Shown here: one piece after another, positions 17,092-26,221 of the stretch
Numbering within the stretch: the first letter of the stretch is position 1
Layout: each line of letters opens with the position of its first letter
NCBI GenBank assembly: GCA_958451615.1
Contig: CAUDQR010000014.1
Span: 1 to 63,897 of the forward strand
DNA from: an uncultured Collinsella sp.
Lineage (GTDB): Bacteria > Actinomycetota > Coriobacteriia > Coriobacteriales > Coriobacteriaceae
Length of the DNA stretch: 63,897 nt
Direction of reading: 5' to 3'
Notes under the pieces: generated by a model
The model's input: only the letters and a program-made list of their open reading frames with translations
Told to the model about the DNA's origin: nothing
Databases searched by the model: none
Translations under genes and position numbers: made by a program

Positions 17092-18546
17092 GTGACGGAA
17101 ACGTTTGATATCGCAATTGTGGGCGCGGGCATCACCGGGTGTGCCATCGCGCGGCAGCTCGCGCGATTTGACCTGTCCATTTGCGTGGTCGAGGCGGCTA
17201 ACGATATTGCGCTGGGCGCGTCGAAGGCCAACGGCGGCCTGGTGCACGCCGGCTACGATCCGGCACCGGGCACGGTTAAGGCGCAGGTCAACGCCCGTGG
17301 CTGCGAGTTGTACGGTACGTGGGCGCAGGAGCTGGGCTTTCTGTTCTGCCGCACCGGGTCGATGGTGCTAGGGTTTAACGACGAAGACCGGGCGCATCTG
17401 GAGCAGCTGCGGTGCAACGGCCTTGCCAACGGTGTGCCCGAGCTGTCGATCGTCGGACCCGACCGCATCCACGAATTAGAGCCGCGCGCCAGTGCCCAGG
17501 GCACGTGCGCGCTATGGTGCCCTTCGACCGGTTACGTTGACCCGTTTGAGGTTGCCATCGCCGCGCTGGAGAACGCCGTGGCCAACGGGGTGACGTTTAT
17601 GCGGTCTGCGCCGGTGGAAGCGATTGAAGTTGCGGGCTCAGGCGACGACGCGCGCTTTACGTTGGCGACGCCCGCCGGAGACGTGCGCTGCCGCTACCTG
17701 ATCAACGCCGCGGGCAACGGTGCCGCCGACATCTCGCATATGGTGGGTGCCGAAGAGTTCCAGATGATCTGGCGTCAGGGCAACATCGTGGTGCTGGACA
17801 AGGAACCGCGCGCACTCATGCCGCTCTACCCCGTGCCGACGCCGGTGTCGAAGGGCGTTATCGTGACGGGCACCGTGCATGGCAACACCGTGATCACCGC
17901 CACGGCTGCTGTGCGCGAGCCGGGCGACACGCAGACCTATGCGAGCGATGTGAACGCGCTGCTGACCGGCGCGCGCAAGCTGGTGCCCGACCTGGACACG
18001 CGCCGCGTGGTGCGCGCGTTTGCCGGCGGGCGTCCGGTCATTCAGGGGACGAACGACTTCTTTATTGGGCAGTCGGCCGTGGTGCCAAGGCTTTTCCAGG
18101 CGGCGGGCATTCAGTCGCCGGGCGTGGCGAGCGCGCCGGCCATTGCCGAGCGCATGGAGCAGGTGCTGCGCAATTCCGGCGTAGCCCTGCGCGAACGTGC
18201 CGATTGGGACCCGATTCGCCGCGCGCCGGACGACTTTGACCGCGCGCCGCTTGCGCGCAAGGAAGAGCTCATTGAGTCCGACCCCGCGTGGGGGCAGATC
18301 GTCTGCCGCTGCGAGACGGTGCCCGAGGCCGAGATCGTGGCCGCGATTCGACGCCGCCCGGGCGCGGTTTCGGTCGAGGGCATCAAACGCCGCTGCCGCG
18401 CCGGCATGGGTCGGTGCCAGAGCGGCTTTTGCCAGAGCCGCGTGGTCGCGATCCTGGCGCGTGAGCTGGACTGCGACCCCAGCGAGGTGTTGTTGGAGGA
18501 TGCCGGATCTTGGCTGGTCCAGGGACCGCTGAAGGGGGTACGCTAG
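17092..18546 (+). CDS. GlpA-like FAD-dependent oxidoreductase with [2Fe-2S] C-terminus
   Basis: A 484-residue flavoprotein of the glycerol-3-phosphate dehydrogenase/DAO family. The FAD-binding GAGITG motif lies at residues 11-16. The C-terminal BFD-like cysteine domain (CRCETVPEAE, then RCRAGMGRCQSGFC) probably holds a [2Fe-2S] cluster. Similar proteins oxidise glycerol-3-phosphate or 2-hydroxy acids. The start is GTG after GGGAGG. It is followed at 1 base by a second flavoprotein and a DUF1667 gene, the order seen in many anaerobes. The substrate is not certain; glycerol-3-phosphate is the best guess from gene order. Confidence 0.8.
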   Translation: MTETFDIAIVGAGITGCAIARQLARFDLSICVVEAANDIALGASKANGGLVHAGYDPAPGTVKAQVNARGCELYGTWAQELGFLFCRTGSMVLGFNDEDRAHLEQLRCNGLANGVPELSIVGPDRIHELEPRASAQGTCALWCPSTGYVDPFEVAIAALENAVANGVTFMRSAPVEAIEVAGSGDDARFTLATPAGDVRCRYLINAAGNGAADISHMVGAEEFQMIWRQGNIVVLDKEPRALMPLYPVPTPVSKGVIVTGTVHGNTVITATAAVREPGDTQTYASDVNALLTGARKLVPDLDTRRVVRAFAGGRPVIQGTNDFFIGQSAVVPRLFQAAGIQSPGVASAPAIAERMEQVLRNSGVALRERADWDPIRRAPDDFDRAPLARKEELIESDPAWGQIVCRCETVPEAEIVAAIRRRPGAVSVEGIKRRCRAGMGRCQSGFCQSRVVAILARELDCDPSEVLLEDAGSWLVQGPLKGVR

Positions 18547-18547
18547 G

Positions 18548-19945
18548 ATGGCGGAATTCGGATCGAGCGCGATTGATTGCGGCGTCGTGGAAGACGTACA
18601 AACGCAAGTCTTCGACGTGGTCGTTATCGGAGGCGGACCCGCCGGCATGGCGGCCGCGCTTGCCGCACACAAGGCCGGCGCACGCGTGGCCATCGTGGAG
18701 CGCGAGCAGCATCTGGGCGGCATCCTGCGCCAGTGCATCCACCCCGGCTTTGGCCTGTCGCACTTTAAACAGGAGCTTACCGGTCCCGAGTACGCGCAGC
18801 GCTTTATCGACCAGGTGCACGCAACCGACATTGCGCTGTTCCTGAACAGCATGGTGATTGGGATTGATTCAGGCGAGGGCGCGGGCGCAGCCGTGAGCGC
18901 GTCGGGCGTGGACGAGGCCCCGGGAGCCACCGCAGTCCATGCCGTCACGCTCATGAGCCGCGCCGGCATGCTGCAGCTCACCGGACGCGCGGTCGTCCTT
19001 GCCATGGGGTGCCGTGAGCGCACTCGCAGCGAGATCAAGATCCCCGGCAGCCGTCCCGCCGGCGTGTTTACGGCCGGCCTGGCGCAGCGATACATCAATA
19101 TCGAAAACCTCAAACCCGGCTCGCGCGCCGTCATTTTGGGTTCGGGCGATATCGGGCTTATCATGGCACGTCGCTGCACGCTCGAGGGGATTTCCGTCGA
19201 GGGCGTGTACGAGCTCATGCCGTACGCCAACGGTCTGCGCCGCAACGTCAAGAACTGCCTGGACGACTTTGGCATTCCGCTGCACCTGTCCACCACCGTC
19301 ACACGCGTGATCGGGCACGACCGCGTGGAAGCCGTCGAGGTGAGCCAAGTAGACGAGCGCCTGGCGCCCATTGCCGGGACGGAGCGCATCGTTCCGTGCG
19401 ACACGCTGCTGCTTTCGGTGGGCCTGATTCCCGAGAACGAGCTTTCGGTTGCCGCGGGCGTGGAGCTTGACCCGCGCACGCGCGGCGCCGTGGTGGACCA
19501 GAGCCTGCAGACGGGCGTGCCGGGCATCTTTGCCTGCGGCAACGTGCTGCACGTGCACGACCTAGCCGACAACGTGACGACCGAGTCCGAGTGCGCCGGC
19601 GCGGCTGCGGCGGCGTGGGCGTTGGGGACTGTCGGCACCGCGACGGGAGTGGCGGACACGCGCTGCGAGCTCACGGTCTCCCCCGCCGGCATTGCGGGCT
19701 ACGCGCTGCCGGGACGCATTACGGCTGTGGCGCTCACCAAGCTCAACTTCCGCGTACGCCGGCCGGTCGATACCGCTCGAGTACGCATCTTGGCCAACGG
19801 CGAAGAAGTGTTTGCGGGCAAAGTCCGCGCGTTTAAACCGAGCGTCATGGAAAGCTTCCCGCTGCCGGCTAAGGTGATTCAACGCGCACTCGACCTGGGT
19901 GCCAGCGAAATCGTCCTGTCCGTCGATCCCGTTGAGGAGGCATAG
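18548..19945 (+). CDS. Pyridine nucleotide-disulfide-type flavoprotein, partner of the GlpA-like enzyme
   Basis: FAD/NAD(P)-dependent oxidoreductase of 465 residues. FAD motif VVIGGGPAGMAAA lies near residue 25 and a second Rossmann motif AVILGSGDIGLIMARR near residue 200. ACGNVLHVHDLAD closes the flavin site. QCIHPGFG is also typical of this group. It probably passes electrons from the GlpA-like subunit to a nicotinamide or membrane carrier. The start ATG lies 1 base after the upstream stop. The family sits beside glpK/glpA-type genes in many Gram-positive anaerobes; no GlpC-like membrane subunit is present here. Confidence 0.8.
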   Translation: MAEFGSSAIDCGVVEDVQTQVFDVVVIGGGPAGMAAALAAHKAGARVAIVEREQHLGGILRQCIHPGFGLSHFKQELTGPEYAQRFIDQVHATDIALFLNSMVIGIDSGEGAGAAVSASGVDEAPGATAVHAVTLMSRAGMLQLTGRAVVLAMGCRERTRSEIKIPGSRPAGVFTAGLAQRYINIENLKPGSRAVILGSGDIGLIMARRCTLEGISVEGVYELMPYANGLRRNVKNCLDDFGIPLHLSTTVTRVIGHDRVEAVEVSQVDERLAPIAGTERIVPCDTLLLSVGLIPENELSVAAGVELDPRTRGAVVDQSLQTGVPGIFACGNVLHVHDLADNVTTESECAGAAAAAWALGTVGTATGVADTRCELTVSPAGIAGYALPGRITAVALTKLNFRVRRPVDTARVRILANGEEVFAGKVRAFKPSVMESFPLPAKVIQRALDLGASEIVLSVDPVEEA

Positions 19946-19948
19946 CTC

Positions 19949-20347
19949 ATGAGTACGAATGTGACCGAGACGCTGCAGTTCAACTGCACCACCTGCCCAT
20001 CCGAGTGCCTCCTGACCGTAGAGGTGGAGCACGACGCCAATGGCACCGTGGTGGAAGTGCGCTCCGTAACCGGTAACAACTGCCCGCGCGGCGACACGTT
20101 CGCACATCAAGAGCTCACCTGCCCCATGCGCGTGCTCACAACGACCGTGGCCGTCTCCGGCGGCGACGAAGCCCTTCTCCCCGTGCGCACGGCCGAAGCC
20201 ATCCCGCTGGAGCTTCACGCCCAAGCTATGGACCTCATCCGTGGCGTGGTCGTTGAGGCCCCCATCCGCATGGGCGACGTCGTGCTGGAAGATCTTCTCG
20301 ACACCAACATTGACCTAGTCGCCAGCATGGACATCGACCCAGCCTAA
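19949..20347 (+). CDS. DUF1667 protein
   Basis: A 132-residue protein whose N-terminal half carries the conserved cysteines of DUF1667 (CTTCPSEC, then GNNCPRGDTFAHQELTCP), probably binding a metal or iron-sulfur cluster. The segment MRVLTTTVAV after it is also typical. It starts 3 bases after the flavoprotein stop codon, so it belongs to the same operon. Its biochemical role is not established; constant association with the two flavoproteins suggests an accessory electron-transfer subunit. Confidence 0.85.
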   Translation: MSTNVTETLQFNCTTCPSECLLTVEVEHDANGTVVEVRSVTGNNCPRGDTFAHQELTCPMRVLTTTVAVSGGDEALLPVRTAEAIPLELHAQAMDLIRGVVVEAPIRMGDVVLEDLLDTNIDLVASMDIDPA

Positions 20348-20475
20348 GAAGCAAATTTGGGACGGGCTCTTTTAGCTGCTTTTGCAAGGAGTGTCCCCAG
20401 GTGCCGGCATAAAAGGAACGTCCCTAACTGCCGGGCTTGGGATACCATGGTGGCAGCCTAGCGAAAGGATGTTTC

Positions 20476-21564
20476 ATGGCACATGTCGATGACCAGCGCG
20501 TGGCGCGCGTGCTCGATGCGCTCGAGGATCAGCACCCCGGTGCGCAGCTGCTCGTGAATGACCCGTGGTCGATCTATTACCTGACCGGCTTTTATGCCGA
20601 TATGTTCGAGCGTTTTTGCGGCGTGCTGCTCGTGCGCGATGCCGAGCCGGTGATCCTGGTCAACGCACTGCATCAACTGCCCGAGTACGACAATGCCCGC
20701 GTCGCCTATCACACCGATACCGATGTCGTGGCCGACGCCATCGCTCGCGAGGTCGATCCGACCAAACCGCTCGGCATCGACACCGTCATGCGCTCCGGCT
20801 TTTTGATGCCGCTCATGGAGCGCCACGCCGCAAGCGAGTTTTTCCTGGGTGACTTTGCCGTCACCGCCGCACGCACCCACAAGGATGCCACCGAGCAGGA
20901 GCTCATGCGTGCGTCCTCGACCGCTAACGACGCTGTAATGGCCGATGCTATTAAGCTTGTCCACGAGGGCGTGACGGAACGCGAGATTGCCGACCAGATG
21001 CTCGGCCTGTATCGCAAGCACGGCTGCGAGGGCTTTAGCTTTCCGCCCATCGTGAGCTTTGGCGCCAACGCCGGCGACCCGCATCACGAACCCGACGACA
21101 CTGTGCTCAAGCGCGGCGACGTGGTGCTGTTCGACATTGGCGGACGCCGCTGCAACTATTGCTCGGACATGACGCGCACGTTCTTTTGGGGCGAACCGGA
21201 CGAGGAGACGGCACGCATCTACGACATCGTGCGCCGCGCCAACGAGGCCGCCGAAGCGCTCATCGCACCGGGCGTGCGCATGTGCGACCTGGACCGCGCC
21301 GCACGCGATGTGATTGAAGACGCGGGCTACGGCGAATACTTTACGCATCGCCTGGGTCACTCAATCGGCCTGCAGGACCACGAGCCGGGCGACGTCTCGC
21401 TCGTCAACGAGCAGGTCGTAGAGCCGGGCATGACGTTCTCCATCGAACCGGGCATCTACCTCCCCGACCGCACCGGCGTCCGCATCGAGGACCTGGCCCT
21501 GGTGACCGAGAACGGCGTCGAAATTCTCAACGCCTACCCCCACGATCCGGTCCGCTTAGACTAG
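20476..21564 (+). CDS. Xaa-Pro peptidase, M24B family
   Basis: Metallopeptidase of 362 residues that removes residues N-terminal to proline, in the cytoplasm. An N-terminal creatinase-like domain (DPWSIYYLTGFYADMFERF) precedes the pita-bread catalytic domain. Metal ligands appear in order: DIGGRRCNYCSDMTRTF (two Asp), HRLGHSIGLQDHEP (His), SIEPGIYLP (Glu) and VRIED (Glu). The ATG at 20476 follows GAAAGGAT. Whether it acts on dipeptides (PepQ) or longer peptides (PepP) cannot be told from sequence; length and layout favour the PepQ group. Confidence 0.88.
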   Translation: MAHVDDQRVARVLDALEDQHPGAQLLVNDPWSIYYLTGFYADMFERFCGVLLVRDAEPVILVNALHQLPEYDNARVAYHTDTDVVADAIAREVDPTKPLGIDTVMRSGFLMPLMERHAASEFFLGDFAVTAARTHKDATEQELMRASSTANDAVMADAIKLVHEGVTEREIADQMLGLYRKHGCEGFSFPPIVSFGANAGDPHHEPDDTVLKRGDVVLFDIGGRRCNYCSDMTRTFFWGEPDEETARIYDIVRRANEAAEALIAPGVRMCDLDRAARDVIEDAGYGEYFTHRLGHSIGLQDHEPGDVSLVNEQVVEPGMTFSIEPGIYLPDRTGVRIEDLALVTENGVEILNAYPHDPVRLD

Positions 21565-21609
21565 GCAATGTGCCAAAGGGACAGTCCCATTGTCCCTTCC
21601 GATTAGCTG

Positions 21610-21771
21610 CGCCACGAAAACGGGCCATCTACTACGTTTAACCCGCATGGGTCGACCATGCGGGTCTTTTTTAAAAAATGGCAACCCCTTTACCTGCGGT
21701 TTTGATTTCACAATTCTCGGTATGGTCAAGGGTTACCGGCCAAACGTAGTAGATGGGCCCATTTCGTGGCG
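21610..21771. repeat. 162-bp element with 30-bp terminal inverted repeats
   Basis: CGCCACGAAA at 21610 opens a 30-bp arm (21610-21639) whose complement at 21742-21771 matches at 27 of 30 positions. The core contains an intrinsic terminator and no credible gene. The size and ends resemble a miniature inverted-repeat element. Confidence 0.6.
21641..21672 (+). terminator. Intrinsic terminator downstream of the M24B peptidase gene
   Basis: A perfect 10-bp stem, ACCCGCATGG with its complement, a 5-base loop and then TTTTTT. It is the first strong terminator for plus-strand transcription from 17.1 kb onward, and sits inside the 162-bp element. Confidence 0.85.
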
Positions 21772-21833
21772 AGCGAGTCAACTCGGGGGCACAGGACGAC
21801 CAAAAAAGCCCCGTCCCAAATTGACTGCTTTTG

Positions 21834-21900
21834 AGTTGCGGTGATATACGGACTGTTTGAGGCTTCTGGCTTGTAAAACAGTCCGTATTTCACCGCAACT
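21834..21900. repeat. Palindromic repeat, copy A
   Basis: 25-bp arms with one mismatch and a 17-base spacer. The outer 15 bases are AGTTGCGGTGAAATA (one T in the left copy), shared with copies at 59446 and 60755; the inner arm is CGGACTGTTT, different from those copies. It lies 14 bases past the folC stop. Confidence 0.85.
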
Positions 21901-21914
21901 GCTAAGGGGAAGGG

Positions 21915-23273
21915 TTAACGCAGTAGGCCGGCTACTTCGCCGGCTAGGGTGATGGTACCGGCGGCAACGAAGGGCTCGCCCGCGGCATCGAAGGCAGCGA
22001 GGGCCTCGGACACGCTCGGGTATACGCCCGCGAGCTTATCGGCACCCACCAGGGCGGCGAGCTCCTCTGCCGGCAGGGCGCGATCGGAATCGGTCTGGGT
22101 CACGACCACGCGGGGGAAGGCCGGGATCAGTACGTCGACGATGCCCGCCACGTCCTTGTCGGCCAGCGCGGCGCACAGCAGCGTGGGGCGGTTCTCCACG
22201 CACGGATCGATCTCGTCCAGCGCGCTCACAAAGTTCTCGCAGCTCTGAGGGTTATGGCAGGCATCGATCAGCTTGAGAGGATTGGCCCCCAGCACGTCAA
22301 AACGACCCGGCGTGGGGCAACCCATAAGCGATGCATCCAACGCATCGTGATCGAGCTCGCGACCCAGATACCCCTCGCAAAGCATAATCGCGCACGCTGC
22401 ATTCTGCGGCTGGTAGGCCGGCTTGACCATGCTCGACGTATAGATCGCGCGCGGCGTGGTACAGCTAAACTCAACCGTGTCGCCAACATGCGCCGGCACC
22501 TTAGTCGTGGCGTGGCTCACCACGAGCGGCACGATGCCGCACTCGCGACAACGGGCATCCATCACGCGCTGAACACTCGCCTCATGCGTGCCCTCGCCCA
22601 AAACAACCAAGCGCCCGGGTTTGATAACCGCAGCCTTCTCCCCCGCAATGGCCTCGAGCGTATCGCCCAAAATACGTGTGTGATCAAGCCCAATGCCCGT
22701 AATGGCAACGGCGACGGGATCGGTTGCACTCGTGGCGTCCCAACGCCCGCCCATGCCAACCTCGAGCACGGCCACGTCCACGCAAGCCTCGGCAAACACC
22801 ACAAGTGCAGCAGCCGTCAGCAGGTCAAACGGCGTGATGGTATAGGCACGCTCCCCCGCCGCCACACGACGGGCATTCACTCGATGCCCCGCCTCAACAG
22901 CGGCCGAAACGCCACGGGCGAATGCCTCATCGCTCACGACGCATCCATCGACTTCCATGCGCTCGGGATAGCGCACCAGCTGCGGCGACGTATACAGCGC
23001 GGTCTTTAACCCCTCACCACGAAGGATGGCAGCCGAAAAACGCGTGGTCGAAGTCTTGCCATTGGTACCGGCAACCTGAATGCAATCGAAATACTCGTCC
23101 GGTCGTCCCAGCTCATCGAGCATATCGACAACCGTCTCGAGCAGAGGACCAGCATCCCCAGAAATCCGCCCCGTATCAGCAGCCAAAGCAACAGCCTCAC
23201 CAAACGAAAGCAAATCAAACTCAAAAGGAACGGTATACAAGCCAGAACGCTTAGGCATTTTTAGAACCGCCAT
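21915..23273 (-). CDS. folC: Folylpolyglutamate synthase / dihydrofolate synthase
   Basis: ATP-dependent ligase of 452 residues that adds glutamate to folates (and possibly to dihydropteroate), Mur-ligase fold. Key parts are the P-loop VAGTNGKTSTTRF, the YTSPQLVRYPERM segment, the VLEVGMGGRWDATS motif, ITGIGLDHTRILG, and LIDACHNPQS. No strong ribosome site precedes the chosen ATG; an in-frame ATG five codons later is an alternative. The gene follows valS on the same strand after a 231-bp gap containing a long hairpin. Confidence 0.92.
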   Translation of the reverse strand: MAVLKMPKRSGLYTVPFEFDLLSFGEAVALAADTGRISGDAGPLLETVVDMLDELGRPDEYFDCIQVAGTNGKTSTTRFSAAILRGEGLKTALYTSPQLVRYPERMEVDGCVVSDEAFARGVSAAVEAGHRVNARRVAAGERAYTITPFDLLTAAALVVFAEACVDVAVLEVGMGGRWDATSATDPVAVAITGIGLDHTRILGDTLEAIAGEKAAVIKPGRLVVLGEGTHEASVQRVMDARCRECGIVPLVVSHATTKVPAHVGDTVEFSCTTPRAIYTSSMVKPAYQPQNAACAIMLCEGYLGRELDHDALDASLMGCPTPGRFDVLGANPLKLIDACHNPQSCENFVSALDEIDPCVENRPTLLCAALADKDVAGIVDVLIPAFPRVVVTQTDSDRALPAEELAALVGADKLAGVYPSVSEALAAFDAAGEPFVAAGTITLAGEVAGLLR

Positions 23274-23318
23274 TCATAGAAAAATAAAACAGTATAGGTT
23301 GAGGATAGTCAGCGAAAA

Positions 23319-23411
23319 CGCCTCTGATGAGCCAAGGTGCCGTGAAACAAGGGCGCATAGGGCTTATGCCCATGCGCCCGAAGTTGAACGGCAGATTGGC
23401 CATCAGAGGCG
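23319..23411. repeat. 93-base rod-like nested hairpin between valS and folC
   Basis: Stems from outside in: CGCCTCTGATG (11 bp), GCCAA (5 bp), TGCCGT (6 bp), GGGCGCAT (8 bp), GGGC (4 bp, loop TTAT), separated by small internal loops. All stem pairs are exact. It is followed by TTTT on the minus strand, 46 bases upstream of folC. A smaller hairpin, CCGCCGTTC with loop GTTA, lies at 23430-23451. Confidence 0.85.
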
Positions 23412-23504
23412 TTTGCAGCGTCGAGTCAGCCGCCGTTCGTTAGAACGGCGGAATAGGTGTCCGCAGCGGAGAGCAAAGCATCGGGACGCGCCCCCGAGTA
23501 AACC

Positions 23505-26201
23505 TTACGAGAAGTCAGCGACCTGAGCAGTCAGCGCCACCAGGATCTCCTTGAGCTCAGCTGCACGGTCCCTCTTCTTCTGGACCACCGCAGGCGCGGC
23601 CTTGGCCACAAAGCCCTCGTTGGCAAGGGTCTTCTCGCAGCCGGCGAGCTCCTTCTGAGCCGCGGCGATCTCCTTCTCCAGGCGCGCCTTCTCGGCCGAA
23701 AGATCGACCTTGCCCTCGAGTACCACGAAGACCTCGACGCCGCTATCGACCACGGCAATGCTCGCGGCAGGCTTCTCGACGTCGGTACCCATGACCAGCG
23801 AAGCGGTGTTCGCCAGCGGCTCAATCGTGGAGCGCAGGCTCTCGAGCTTCTCGATGTCCTCAGCACCGGCGCGCACGACCACGTCGAGCTCGGCCTTGGG
23901 GCTCAAGCGATAACGCGAACGCGTGGCGCGAGCGGCGGAAACGACGGCGCGGCACAGCTCAAACGCGCGCTCGGCGTCCTCGTCAACATACTTGGCGTAG
24001 TCGGCGGGCTCGGGCCACTTGGCGATCATGAGCGCCTCGGCGCGGTTCACGTTGCCCTCGGCGTCCAGATCGAGCACGCTCGCCGGCATGTTGTCCCAGA
24101 TCTCCTCGGTAACGAACGGCATGAGCGGGTGCATCAGGCGAATGGAGGTGTCGAGCACAAAGATCAGGTTGCGCTGAGCCTGCAGTCGGCCCTCGCCCTT
24201 CAGGCGGGCCTTGGTGACCTCGACGTACCAGTCGCAGACCTCGTTCCAGAAGAACTGCTGCACGCCGCGGGCCATGTCGCCAAAGGTGTAGTTCTCGATA
24301 CCCTCGGTGACCATTTTCACGGCCTTGGCCAGACGGCTGAACATCCAGGCGTCGGCCGGCGTCTCCACGACGGGCTCGCCGGGCGTGTAGCCCTCCATGT
24401 TCATGAGCAGGAAGCGGCTGGCGTTCCAGATCTTGGTCACAAAGCTCTTGGCCTGGTCGGTACGCGGGCTGTCGATAAGCTTCTTGGTCTTCTTGTCGAT
24501 GTTCGCGTCGAACTTGACGTCCTGGTTGTTGGTGCACAGCGTGAGCAAGTTGAAGCGCATGGCGTCGGCGCCGTACATGCCAATGAGGTCCATGGGGTCA
24601 ACGCCGTTGCCCTTGGACTTGGACATGCGGCTGCCGTCCTTGGCCAGGATCGTCGGGTAGATGACAACGTCCTTAAACGGAACCTCGTCCAAGAAATACA
24701 GCGAACTCATGACCATGCGGGCGACCCACAGCGCGATGATGTCGCGTGCGGTGACGAGCGCCGTCGTGGGGTGACGGCCCTCGAGCAGCTCCGGCTTTTG
24801 CGGCCAGCCCTGCGTGGCGAAGGTCCACAGCTGCGAGCTGAACCAAGTGTCCAGCACGTTCTCGTCCTGATGCACGTGATGGCCGCCACACTTGGGGCAC
24901 ACGTCGGTGTCCTCGGTGAGGGCGTCCTCCCAGCCGCAGTCCTCGCAGTAGAACACGGGGATGCGGTGGCCCCACCACAGCTGACGGCTGATGCACCAGT
25001 CCTTAAGGTTCTCCATCCAGGTGGTGTAGGTCTGCGTCCAGCGCGCGGGGTGGAAGGTGACCTTGCCGGAGTTGACGGCTTCGAGCGCCGGCCCCTTGAG
25101 CTTGTCGACGGCCACGAACCACTGCTCGGACAGCCACGGCTCCAGCGCGGAGTCGCAACGGTAGCAGTGCATGACGGAGTGATCGTGGTCCTCGACGTGA
25201 TCGAGCAGGTCGTGCTCCTCAAACCACTTGATGACGGCCTCGCGGCACTCGTCGCGGTTCATGCCGGTGAACTCGCCGTAGCCCTCGACGACCACCGCGT
25301 GCTCGTCGAAGATGTTGATCTGCGGCAGGTCGTGGGCCTGACCCATGGCGTAGTCGTTGGGGTCGTGGGCCGGGGTGACCTTAACGAAGCCGGAACCGAA
25401 GTTGGCGTCGACGTGCCAATCCTCAAAGATGGGAATCTCGCGGTCGACGATGGGGAGCTTGACGGTCTTACCCACAAAGGCGGCCTTCTCGGGGTCCTTC
25501 GGGGAGACGGCAACGCCCGTGTCACCGAGCATGGTCTCGGGGCGCGTGGTGGCGACGACGATATAGTCCTGACCGTTGACCGGCTCGGTCAGCGGGTAGC
25601 GCAGGTGCCACAGGTGGCCCTTCTCGTCCTTGTACTCGGCCTCGTCGTCCGAGATAGCGGTGGTGCAGTTGGGGCACCAGTTGACGATGCGCTTGCCACG
25701 ATAGATCAGGCCGTCGTGGTACCAGTCGCAGAAGACCTTACGCACGGCCTGGGCATAGTCCTCGTCCATGGTGAAGCGCTCGTTGTCGAAGTCGACGGAG
25801 CAGCCCATGCGCTTGATCTGCTCGACGATGATGCCGCCGTACTCGTGGGTCCAGTCCCAGCAGGCGTCGACAAACTTGTCGCGGCCAATCTCCAGGCGGC
25901 TGATGCCCTCGCTCTTGAGCTTCTTGTCGACCTTGGTCTGCGTGGCGATACCGGCGTGGTCGGTACCGAGCACCCAGCGCGTGGACTTGCCGCGCATGCG
26001 GGCCATGCGGATGATGGCGTCCTGGATGGAGTCGTCGGTAGCGTGGCCCATGTGGAGCTTGCCGGTCACGTTGGGAGGCGGAATGGTGACGGTGCAGTCG
26101 CCCACGCCCTCGCGGCGCTTGTAGTAGCCGCCGTCAAGCCACTTCTGCAGGATCGCCGGCTCGTTAGTCGACGGATCGTAGTTCTTGGGCATTTCTTCCA
26201 T
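23505..26201 (-). CDS. valS: Valyl-tRNA synthetase
   Basis: Class I synthetase of 898 residues charging tRNA-Val. The ATP-binding HMGHA lies near residue 51 and the KMSKS loop appears as RMSKSKG. The editing domain (TTRPETMLGDTGVAV) and tRNA-binding region with a C-terminal coiled-coil (LSAEKARLEKEIAAAQKEL) are complete. The zinc-finger-like CEDCGWEDALTEDTDVCPKC insert is intact. GGGAGAG precedes the ATG. No T-box motif was found in the leader, which instead contains a long inverted repeat ending 20 bases from the start codon. Confidence 0.97.
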   Translation of the reverse strand: MEEMPKNYDPSTNEPAILQKWLDGGYYKRREGVGDCTVTIPPPNVTGKLHMGHATDDSIQDAIIRMARMRGKSTRWVLGTDHAGIATQTKVDKKLKSEGISRLEIGRDKFVDACWDWTHEYGGIIVEQIKRMGCSVDFDNERFTMDEDYAQAVRKVFCDWYHDGLIYRGKRIVNWCPNCTTAISDDEAEYKDEKGHLWHLRYPLTEPVNGQDYIVVATTRPETMLGDTGVAVSPKDPEKAAFVGKTVKLPIVDREIPIFEDWHVDANFGSGFVKVTPAHDPNDYAMGQAHDLPQINIFDEHAVVVEGYGEFTGMNRDECREAVIKWFEEHDLLDHVEDHDHSVMHCYRCDSALEPWLSEQWFVAVDKLKGPALEAVNSGKVTFHPARWTQTYTTWMENLKDWCISRQLWWGHRIPVFYCEDCGWEDALTEDTDVCPKCGGHHVHQDENVLDTWFSSQLWTFATQGWPQKPELLEGRHPTTALVTARDIIALWVARMVMSSLYFLDEVPFKDVVIYPTILAKDGSRMSKSKGNGVDPMDLIGMYGADAMRFNLLTLCTNNQDVKFDANIDKKTKKLIDSPRTDQAKSFVTKIWNASRFLLMNMEGYTPGEPVVETPADAWMFSRLAKAVKMVTEGIENYTFGDMARGVQQFFWNEVCDWYVEVTKARLKGEGRLQAQRNLIFVLDTSIRLMHPLMPFVTEEIWDNMPASVLDLDAEGNVNRAEALMIAKWPEPADYAKYVDEDAERAFELCRAVVSAARATRSRYRLSPKAELDVVVRAGAEDIEKLESLRSTIEPLANTASLVMGTDVEKPAASIAVVDSGVEVFVVLEGKVDLSAEKARLEKEIAAAQKELAGCEKTLANEGFVAKAAPAVVQKKRDRAAELKEILVALTAQVADFS

Positions 26202-26221
26202 ATATCTCTCCCTGTCCCGCC

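Noticed and set aside
21590..21844. Plus-strand 84-codon gene after the peptidase
   Set aside because: It is built from the inverted-repeat element and terminator, with no plausible start signal.
23274..23504. THF riboswitch upstream of folC
   Set aside because: The hairpin there is a simple rod with different loops and lacks the conserved core I know for that class.
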